A stretch of DNA of 22,151 nt from an uncultured Amylibacter sp. (GTDB lineage: Bacteria; Pseudomonadota; Alphaproteobacteria; Rhodobacterales; Rhodobacteraceae): NCBI GenBank assembly GCA_959347425.1, contig OY365742.1, forward strand, positions 1 to 22,151, given 5' to 3'. Both the position numbers and the translations under genes were made by a program. Positions 15,809 to 21,568 of this stretch are shown in pieces. The first letter of the stretch is position 1. Each line of letters starts with the position of its first letter. The notes under the pieces are model-generated. The model did no database searches and had not been told where the DNA came from. It saw nothing but the letters and a program-made list of their open reading frames with translations.

Positions 15809-16389
15809 CGTTTGCCCTCTTGCAGAAAACCACGGGCTTTTATGAAATAATCAACCCCGCTAATAAAAGTTATTAACGCGGCAATCGCCAGCAAAGCCCG
15901 CCCGATATAATGGGCAGGTGCGCCAAAATCCGTGACGTAATAATGGGCAAAAACGCCTTCGGAAAACAAAACCACAATCGCCAGCATTTGCAGAGTGGTT
16001 TTCCATTTCGCCAGCCGAGTCACCGCCAAAAGCCGTGCCTCATCCCCCAGAAATTCGCGAAGGCCAGAGATAAAAACCTCTCGAAACACGATAACGGTTG
16101 CGGGTATCAGGATGGTAGAATCGGGTGCGGGGCTGATAGCGACAATCACCATCAGAGCCAGAATAACCATAATTTTATCGGCAATCGGGTCCATCATCGT
16201 GCCGAGTTTAGAGGTTTGATTCCACCGCCGTGCCAAGTATCCATCGATAAAATCGGTCAGGGCGGCGGCAAGGAATAATATCAAGGCGAACCAGTCCGCC
16301 AAGGGGCGTAGCAGGTATAAAAACAGCAGTGCCATGACGGGGGCGGCGATAAGACGCAGGATGGTGAGGATGTTTGGGATGTTCCACAT
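15805..16389 (-). CDS. pgsA: CDP-diacylglycerol-glycerol-3-phosphate 3-phosphatidyltransferase
   Basis: A 194-residue inner-membrane enzyme that makes phosphatidylglycerolphosphate from CDP-diacylglycerol and glycerol-3-phosphate, the first step toward phosphatidylglycerol and cardiolipin. The CDP-alcohol phosphotransferase motif is perfect: D46, D49-G50, A53-R54, G63, D67 and D71 with the canonical spacing. The N-terminus NIPNILTILRLIAAPVMA and the block VFREVFISGLREFLG mark it as PgsA rather than another family member. About five membrane segments are visible. The ATG has AAAGGAG 8 nt upstream, and a good promoter lies about 30-60 bp before it. In Rhodobacterales it usually lies directly beside uvrC; here the two are separated by about 2.5 kb. 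Confidence 0.95.
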   Translation of the reverse strand: MWNIPNILTILRLIAAPVMALLFLYLLRPLADWFALILFLAAALTDFIDGYLARRWNQTSKLGTMMDPIADKIMVILALMVIVAISPAPDSTILIPATVIVFREVFISGLREFLGDEARLLAVTRLAKWKTTLQMLAIVVLFSEGVFAHYYVTDFGAPAHYIGRALLAIAALITFISGVDYFIKARGFLQEGKR

Positions 16390-16419
16390 GGGGTGGCTCC
16401 TTTATCGGGGTTTATGGGG

Positions 16420-16448
16420 ATATAACCTGATTTGGGGGTAAAGTGCAA
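16420..16448 (-). promoter_or_regulatory. Sigma70-type promoter of the pgsA-moaD-moaE operon
   Basis: On the minus strand TTGCAC (16443-16448) and TTATAT (16420-16425) are 17 nt apart, predicting a start near 16413 and a leader of about 24 nt that contains AAAGGAG. It lies on the pgsA side of the heptad array, so the operon can be expressed without uvrC. Confidence 0.5.
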
Positions 16449-16452
16449 TGTT

Positions 16453-16494
16453 TAGTGGTTAGTGATTAGTGATTAGTGATTAGTTTTTAGGGGT
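16453..16494 (+). repeat. Heptad repeat array at the left edge of the accessory segment
   Basis: Six 7-mers in register: TAGTGGT, three TAGTGAT, TAGTTTT, TAGGGGT. TAGGGGT also occurs in the array between the SDR gene and uvrC. After one degenerate unit the word TTTGCCACTT follows. Confidence 0.85.
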
Positions 16495-16520
16495 AGTGAT
16501 TTTGCCACTTGCAATCAAAA

Positions 16521-16526
16521 TATAAT
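16521..16526 (+). promoter_or_regulatory. Perfect -10 box before the structured RNA
   Basis: TATAAT matches the consensus 6 of 6 and predicts a transcription start near 16533, one base before the first hairpin of the structured RNA (16534). No good -35 box is seen at the usual distance; TGATTT (16497-16502) is the closest, so an activator may be needed. Confidence 0.5.
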
Positions 16527-16532
16527 TGGGCT

Positions 16533-16706
16533 ATTGTCGGGGAGTCGACAAGGACCGTTAACCCTCATACGACACATTGAGAATTAGTGTTCTCAAAATA
16601 TTCTCCCATTATGTTGGGAGAGCGATGGAATAGAAAACTGCTTGCAGAAATACGTCGCACCCGCGTATGGGGCTTAACGGTCTCCCAGCACTAATGTGCT
16701 GGGAGG
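16533..16706 (+). ncRNA. Structured RNA leader of unknown family
   Basis: About 175 nt with interlocking inverted repeats. Hairpin A: TTGTCG/CGACAA (16534-16551). Closing stem: ACCGTTAACCCTCATACG (16554-16571) pairs with CGTATGGGGCTTAACGGT (16664-16681), 18 positions with one C-C mismatch and one G-U pair. Inside it are hairpin B (16577-16596, 7 bp, loop TTAGTG), hairpin C (TCTCCCA/TGGGAGA, 16602-16621) and a weaker arm (GCGA 16622-16625 with TCGC 16655-16658). Hairpin D (CTCCCAGCAC/GTGCTGGGAG, 16682-16705, 10 bp perfect, loop TAAT) begins at the closing stem. The 3' end is 34 nt before the lipoprotein ATG. I recognise no known riboswitch, 6S, tmRNA, RNase P or ribozyme consensus. It may be a cis-acting leader or a separate small RNA. 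Confidence 0.7.
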
Positions 16707-16739
16707 TTAGCTTGTCGTTTTGTAAAAAAAGGACAAGTT

Positions 16740-18329
16740 ATGAAGATTCAAATAATAAAAATAATACCCTGCCTGTTGGCGGGATTCATCCTATCGGCTT
16801 GCGTTGGGGCGGTTAATATTGGTGGTGGTACTAGCTCTGAAAACGCCCTTATTAACAGGTGTATTATAGGCAACACTGCCCAAAGCGACCCAACATGTGC
16901 GAAAGCCGTTGCAGATACGAACGGGTGCATCACCAATCCATTTTTAAGCGGGTGCGAGGCGAATCCCCTATTTAGCCCACATGTTCAAAACGCGAGGGAT
17001 GAACGGGTGAAGTTTTGCAATGATGCGAATAATGAAGAGGATAGCCTTTGCACGGGTTCCGATTCTGTAAAAGATATTTGCACACATGACCCGTTCAGCA
17101 GGGTTTGCGGCGGTTTTTATTATCAAGAACGTAAATTATTTTGCGAGGATACCTTAACCTTTCCCCGTTGTGCTGATATAGTAAGCAGTGTTTGTAGAAC
17201 TGACCCTTTTAATACCAAATTATGTTTTGAGGATGATTTTTATAATTCTGCCCGCGAAAGATCTTGTTCCAATCGCGCAAGCCATCCTCGTTGCGAAACA
17301 ACGGCAAATAGGGTTTGTAGTGATGACCCGTTTAATCCGTATTTGTGCAATACCTACATTTACAATAGCAATCGTGAAGCTGTCTGTGCGAATGAACAAA
17401 CATCCGAGCGTTGCAAAAAAACGGTAAGCAGGGTTTGCGAACGTAATGCGTTTGACGGGCTTTGTAATGATATTTCTGTTTATGAGCCTGTGCGGATTGA
17501 TTATTGCAGTATTACAATAAATAGGAGCGAATCAATTTGTATAGATATTTTGACAAAAAACCCTTGTATTCTAACTCCTTTTGGAGCGGGTTGTCTTACC
17601 GATACTTATGACATAGCCCGCAATCAGCACATTGATTTTTGTGGAAAGCAAAATAGTAAAAACGACCCGACTTGTGCAGAGGTGCTTTCAAGACCAACTT
17701 CGGCAAGTTTTTTACAAAGTTTTGACCCCCCTTTACTGTACAGCGGTTCAACGTACAGCAGTTCAGGCAGAGGCAATGCATTTGTACGGCACGCGGGATT
17801 GAATAGCCTTACTCTGAATCTTGACACTGGGGATGGCTTGTTTTTCAGTTGGCGAAAAATATGTATTAATAGCTGTACCGTTTATTACTATGCTGGGATT
17901 TTGTCTAGTACTGACTTAGGGCTACCCTTGACAGCAGAGACTGCTTCAGGCTCTTGGAATGGGAGTTTTAGAGTTAGAGCTGACGCTCGGAAAGGTATTC
18001 CTACAAATAAAGACTTTGTTCTTAATGTTAATTTTGGTGCGGGTGATCAAGCAGGAACTATATCGGCACGTATTGATGTTGGTAATGAATATAAGCCCCA
18101 CTATTTGCTAACAGGAGATTTTGATAGTAATGGAGTGATTAGAGGGGATATTGAATATGTGCGCAGTGAGCATATTAGCGGTAGGGGTGATATTGTAAAA
18201 ACCCCTGGGCGTTTACGTGGTTTAATCGGGCAAGAGGGTGCGGTTGGTGTTTTTATCAATACAAATATTCAAAGCTCTGGTCAAAAGGGTTTTAGTGGCG
18301 GGTTTATTGCCCGCCCGCCGAGCGAATAG
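16740..18329 (+). CDS. Cys-repeat surface lipoprotein with C-terminal Gly-rich barrel-like domain
   Basis: A 529-residue predicted lipoprotein: signal peptide MKIQIIKIIPCLLAGFILSA with lipobox LSAC, acylated Cys21. Residues 41-312 carry six full four-cysteine repeats and a half repeat (Cys 41/53/63/72, 93/104/114/123, 135/144/152/162, 176/185/193/203, 216/225/233/242, 256/267/276/285, 301/312); the best units contain VCxxDPFNxxLC and a preceding RC. With Cys375 and Cys379 there are 28 further cysteines, an even number, fitting disulfides. Residues about 330-529 resemble the C-terminal part of transferrin-binding-protein-like lipoproteins (SGSWNGSFRV, FGAGDQAGTISA, LTGDFDSNGVIRGD, RGLIGQEGAVGVF, GGFIARP). 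AAAGGA lies 8 nt before the ATG. The gene is more AT-rich than its neighbours. The ligand is unknown; the C-terminal assignment is from motif memory. Confidence 0.75.
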   Translation: MKIQIIKIIPCLLAGFILSACVGAVNIGGGTSSENALINRCIIGNTAQSDPTCAKAVADTNGCITNPFLSGCEANPLFSPHVQNARDERVKFCNDANNEEDSLCTGSDSVKDICTHDPFSRVCGGFYYQERKLFCEDTLTFPRCADIVSSVCRTDPFNTKLCFEDDFYNSARERSCSNRASHPRCETTANRVCSDDPFNPYLCNTYIYNSNREAVCANEQTSERCKKTVSRVCERNAFDGLCNDISVYEPVRIDYCSITINRSESICIDILTKNPCILTPFGAGCLTDTYDIARNQHIDFCGKQNSKNDPTCAEVLSRPTSASFLQSFDPPLLYSGSTYSSSGRGNAFVRHAGLNSLTLNLDTGDGLFFSWRKICINSCTVYYYAGILSSTDLGLPLTAETASGSWNGSFRVRADARKGIPTNKDFVLNVNFGAGDQAGTISARIDVGNEYKPHYLLTGDFDSNGVIRGDIEYVRSEHISGRGDIVKTPGRLRGLIGQEGAVGVFINTNIQSSGQKGFSGGFIARPPSE

Positions 18330-18340
18330 GCGACACTAAT

Positions 18341-18835
18341 TTATTGTGAGATTTTCATCTCTTGCAAGCGTTTGGTAAAAACGCTGTCAAATGCTTCTGT
18401 TGTTTCTAGAATCCACTTATATTGATTTTCCCAATGGGTTTCGTCTCTAGGATTAAAATTTTTATTATGAACAAAAATCTTTGAGCGGATTGTGTCTGAT
18501 CCTATATTCCATGTTAAAGAAAGTCCAAGTTTTTTCCATCCCAAAGAAGAGTCAAGTTTGGCGTCTATTATTTCTCTATCTTGTTCCAAATTAGTATATA
18601 TATATTTGTTAGTCTCTTGATCATGTTCTTCTAATAAAAGCTCTACATAGACTCCTTTTTTATGCGTTTCACCCATAAGAACTTTTGAAAGAATCTGCCC
18701 ACGTTCATCAATATCAAAAAGTACTCTTCCATTTTTTTTCTTAGCCAATTTTCCCAATGCTGGGTTTGCATTCTCAAACTGTTTCCAGAAACGCTTGCGA
18801 ACGACTGGTGCTGTTTCGGTGCTTTCTTGTGTCAT
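18341..18835 (-). CDS. Stand-alone DUF4268-like protein
   Basis: A 164-residue soluble protein with no signal peptide. It resembles DUF4268: an RKRFWKQFENANP opening, a central YVELLLEEHDQETNKYIYTN strand-rich stretch, LEQDREIIDAKLDSSLGWKK, and the closing pattern NPRDETHWENQYKWILETTE followed by FDSVFTKRLQEM. In other proteins this domain sits at the C-terminus of restriction-nuclease-like or DUF91-type proteins, often in defence-linked regions; here it is alone. It is noticeably AT-rich compared with the surrounding core genes. The ATG has AAAGGA upstream and a possible promoter. It runs convergent to the lipoprotein gene, with 11 nt between the stop codons. Function unknown; the domain call is moderately sure. 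Confidence 0.65.
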   Translation of the reverse strand: MTQESTETAPVVRKRFWKQFENANPALGKLAKKKNGRVLFDIDERGQILSKVLMGETHKKGVYVELLLEEHDQETNKYIYTNLEQDREIIDAKLDSSLGWKKLGLSLTWNIGSDTIRSKIFVHNKNFNPRDETHWENQYKWILETTEAFDSVFTKRLQEMKISQ

Positions 18836-18874
18836 TTTTCATTCCTTTTATGTTGTACGAATCGGTTCATATAA

Positions 18875-18902
18875 ATAATAGAGCAAAAAAAATATTAAAC
18901 AA
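18875..18902 (-). promoter_or_regulatory. Candidate promoter of the DUF4268-like gene
   Basis: On the minus strand TTGTTT (18897-18902) and TATTAT (18875-18880) are 16 nt apart, in a very AT-rich stretch that makes chance matches likely. It would start transcription near 18868, about 33 nt before the ATG. Confidence 0.35.
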
Positions 18903-18909
18903 GCAAAAA

Positions 18910-18930
18910 ATAATTAATCGTTAATCGTTA
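18910..18930 (-). repeat. Heptad repeats at the uvrC stop codon
   Basis: On the minus strand: TAACGAT, TAACGAT, TAATTAT. The first triplet is the TAA stop of uvrC. This array forms the right edge of the accessory segment. Confidence 0.8.
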
Positions 18931-20793
18931 CCCCCCATCCTGAAAAAAATCATAAATCTGCTCCGCCATAGCCTCCGACACCCCCTCCGCCGATTTCAAA
19001 TCCTTTAACGAAGCCTGCGCCACCGCCTTGGCAGACCCGAAATGCGCCAACAGAGCCGCCTTCCGCCGCGCCCCAATCCCCGCGATACTATCCAACGGAT
19101 TCCGCTTAATCGCCCGCGACCGCGCCGCCCGATGCGTGCCAATGGCAAACCGATGGGCTTCATCACGCAGACGCTGAATAAAATACAAAACCGCGTCCTG
19201 CGGGGGCAAAGAAAACGGCACTTGCCCGTGGATATAAAACTCTTCCTTGCCCGCGTTTCTATCCACACCTTTGGCGACTCCGATAAAGGGCAGGTCTTTA
19301 ATCCCCAGTCCCTCCAACGCTTCGCGTGTCGCTTTTATCTGCCCGCGCCCACCGTCAATCAGCAAAACATCTGGCCAATTCTCACCGCCACGCGGATGGT
19401 CTTCCTTTAACAGCCGAGCAAACCGCCTGTGCAAAACCTCACCCATCATCGCCACATCATCACCAGGCGAAATATTAGGCGAGGCGATATTAAACTTGCG
19501 ATAGGCGGATTTGATAAACCCCTCCTCCCCCGCGACAATCATCGCGCCAACGGCGTGTGTGCCTTGAATGTGGGAGTTATCATAAACCTCAATCCGCTTT
19601 GGCGGGGCGGGTAAATTAAACGTCTGCGCCAAACGTTCCAATAGATCCTTTTGGCTGGCACTCTCCGCCAATTTGCGTTCCAGCGATTCACGGGCATTGC
19701 GAATAGCCAGCGTGATAATCTCTGCCCTCTCGCCCCGTTGCGGGCGGGTAATATCCACGCGAGAGCCCCGTTTCTGCCCCAAAGCATCGCAGAGCAAATC
19801 GGCATTGGATAATTTATTGGATACAATAATCTGTTTCGGCGGGGTTTTATTATCGTAGAATTGGGCGATAAAACCCTCCAAAACCTCTTCCGCCTCCGCC
19901 CCCGAGCCCGTATGGGGGAAATACGCCCGATTGCCCCAGTTTTGATGGGCGCGGATGAAAAACACTTGGATACAGGCAGCCCCGCCTTTTTGATAAATAG
20001 CAATCACGTCCGCCTCTTTAATATGGGCGGGGTTAATGCCTTGACTGCCTTGGATATTGGTTAAAGCACGGATTCTATCGCGAAGGCGAGCCGCGTGTTC
20101 AAACGCCAAATCCTTGCTGGCGATTTGCATCTCATCCGCCAGTCGTTTTTGGATATCAACGGTTTTGCCCGATAGGAAATCACGGGCTTCATCCAGTGAT
20201 TTTTTATAGTCGGCTTGGCTGATTTTGCCAACACATGGCGCCGAGCATCTGGCAATCTGGTGTTGCAAACACGGGCGGGTGCGGTTCGCGAAAACATGGT
20301 CGGTGCAGGTGCGCAAAAGAAAAATCTTTTCCAAATGATGCAGGGTTGTATTCACCGCGTTGGCAGAGGCAAAGGGGCCGTAATACTCCCCCTTCGGGGT
20401 TTTCTTGCCTCGGTGTTTGGTGATTTGGGCGAACGGATGGTCTTTGGCAATCATAATGTTTGGGAAGGATTTATCATCGCGTAGCAAAACATTGTAAAGC
20501 GGTTTTAATTGTTTAATCAGGTTTTGTTCCAGCAGCAGGGCTTCCGTTTCCGTATCGGTGCTAAGGAACATCATAGAGGCTGTTTTGGCAATCATCCGCA
20601 TAATCCGCAGGGAATGACCACGCGGTTTGGCATAGCTGGACACCCGTTTTTTCAAATTGCGGGCTTTGCCGACGTAGAGCACTTTACCGCTCTTATCCAG
20701 CATGCGATAGACGCCCGCCGTGTTCGTCAGGCTGTTTAGATAGCCGTCAATAACGGCATGACCAGATAGCGGTTTGGGGGCTGGGTGAGTCAT
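18928..20793 (-). CDS. uvrC: Excinuclease ABC subunit C
   Basis: A 621-residue DNA-repair nuclease that makes both incisions around a lesion marked by UvrAB. The GIY-YIG domain at the N-terminus (about 25-105) has GVYRML and VLYVGKARNLKKRVSSY, and cuts 3' of the lesion. A cysteine cluster follows (CTDHVF, PCLQHQIARCSAPCVG), then the UVR motif that contacts UvrB (near DEMQIASKDLAFEHAARLRD). The RNase-H-like domain carries IEVYDNSHIQGTHAVGAMI (first catalytic Asp) and LLIDGGRGQIKA, and cuts 5'. Tandem helix-hairpin-helix motifs close the protein (SIAGIGARRKAALLAHFGSA). All key parts are present. It lies 16 nt after the SDR gene on the same strand, and that gap is made of heptad units, the last of which contains its ATG. 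Confidence 0.97.
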   Translation of the reverse strand: MTHPAPKPLSGHAVIDGYLNSLTNTAGVYRMLDKSGKVLYVGKARNLKKRVSSYAKPRGHSLRIMRMIAKTASMMFLSTDTETEALLLEQNLIKQLKPLYNVLLRDDKSFPNIMIAKDHPFAQITKHRGKKTPKGEYYGPFASANAVNTTLHHLEKIFLLRTCTDHVFANRTRPCLQHQIARCSAPCVGKISQADYKKSLDEARDFLSGKTVDIQKRLADEMQIASKDLAFEHAARLRDRIRALTNIQGSQGINPAHIKEADVIAIYQKGGAACIQVFFIRAHQNWGNRAYFPHTGSGAEAEEVLEGFIAQFYDNKTPPKQIIVSNKLSNADLLCDALGQKRGSRVDITRPQRGERAEIITLAIRNARESLERKLAESASQKDLLERLAQTFNLPAPPKRIEVYDNSHIQGTHAVGAMIVAGEEGFIKSAYRKFNIASPNISPGDDVAMMGEVLHRRFARLLKEDHPRGGENWPDVLLIDGGRGQIKATREALEGLGIKDLPFIGVAKGVDRNAGKEEFYIHGQVPFSLPPQDAVLYFIQRLRDEAHRFAIGTHRAARSRAIKRNPLDSIAGIGARRKAALLAHFGSAKAVAQASLKDLKSAEGVSEAMAEQIYDFFQDGG

Positions 20794-20819
20794 GGTTAAT
20801 CATTAACCCCTAATCATTA
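20792..20819 (-). repeat. Heptad units joining the SDR gene and uvrC
   Basis: On the minus strand: TAATGAT, TAGGGGT, TAATGAT, TAACCAT. The TAG of the second unit (20810-20812) stops the SDR gene, and the AT of the last unit begins the ATG of uvrC. The units fill the whole 16-nt gap. Confidence 0.7.
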
Positions 20820-21568
20820 ATAATATCTGCCGTGCGCCAGCCCAAATGCTGTCCGCCATCAACGCAGATTAACTGTCCCGTCACGGCTTGGGCATCCAAT
20901 AAATAATCCAAAGCCGCCAGAATGTCATTAGGCTCTGCCCCGCGTTGCAAAAGCGAGCGTTTGCGTTGTGCATCAAAATGGGCGGTGCTTTGCCGTGTTG
21001 CTTTTATCGTGGAACCCGGGGCAATCGCATTTACCCGCAACTGTGGAGCCAAGGCCTGTGCGCTGGTTTGGGTCAAATGCCACAGGGCGGCCTTGCTGAC
21101 GCTATAAGTCATAAATTCAGGCGTGAGCTTGCGCACACGTTGGTCAATCATATTGATAATCGCGCCCTTAAGTTTCGTTTGTTTGGCAAACGCCTGCGTC
21201 AAAATAAACGGCGCATGTAAATTAATGCCAATATGATGTTGCCACGATTCGGGCGTGGCTGTCGCTATACAATCATAATCAAACACCGCCGCGTTATTGA
21301 TTAAAACATCCAACGCTCCCAAAGCCTCCACCGCACGGGGAATCAAGGTTTGCGTGTCCGCCACATCCGCCAAATCCGCGTGTAAAACCACGCCAGAGCC
21401 ACCCTCCGCAATAACTTCCGCCAGAACCGCCTGTGCCTCTGCCTTGCTGGTATTGTAATGGATAGCCACAGCCATCCCCCGCCCTGCGCAATGCAGTGCC
21501 ATAGCCCGCCCCAGCCGCTTTGCCGCCCCTGTTATCAGTGCCGCGCGATAGTGTGTTTTCTCTGTCAT
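20810..21568 (-). CDS. Short-chain dehydrogenase, pteridine-reductase-like
   Basis: A 252-residue SDR enzyme with a Rossmann fold. The NADPH loop is TGAAKRLG (13-20), the TGxxxRxG form typical of pteridine reductases and FolM; NNAA is at 91-94. The catalytic Tyr155 and Lys159 are in YSVSK. The usual catalytic serine is replaced by Asp142 in NMIDQRV, exactly 13 residues before the tyrosine, as in pteridine reductase PTR1 (Asp181/Tyr194). The C-terminal block GQLICVDGGQHLGW is standard for the family. It probably reduces a pterin or folate with NADPH, but this is inferred from motifs. Its ATG overlaps the antiporter stop by 4 nt and uvrC follows after 16 nt, so all three may share a transcript. 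Confidence 0.9.
   Translation of the reverse strand: MTEKTHYRAALITGAAKRLGRAMALHCAGRGMAVAIHYNTSKAEAQAVLAEVIAEGGSGVVLHADLADVADTQTLIPRAVEALGALDVLINNAAVFDYDCIATATPESWQHHIGINLHAPFILTQAFAKQTKLKGAIINMIDQRVRKLTPEFMTYSVSKAALWHLTQTSAQALAPQLRVNAIAPGSTIKATRQSTAHFDAQRKRSLLQRGAEPNDILAALDYLLDAQAVTGQLICVDGGQHLGWRTADIIND

Larger units (their letters stand above)
16390..16739. other. Intergenic region between pgsA and the Cys-repeat lipoprotein gene
   Basis: These 350 bp contain, from left to right, the pgsA promoter on the minus strand, a six-unit heptad array, the boundary word TTTGCCACTT (16501-16510), a perfect TATAAT, and then a structured RNA element that runs almost to the lipoprotein start. No protein-coding frame is credible. 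Confidence 0.8.

Noticed and set aside
16533..16706. Retron, 6S RNA, tmRNA or group I/II intron as identity of the structured RNA
   Set aside because: There is no reverse transcriptase nearby, the fold is multi-branched rather than a single bulged rod as in 6S, no tRNA-like end exists, and no intron core motifs are seen.
16682..16720. Hairpin D as an ordinary intrinsic terminator
   Set aside because: The perfect stem is followed by GTTAGCTTGTCG rather than a run of T, and a coding gene with its own ribosome site starts 35 nt later.
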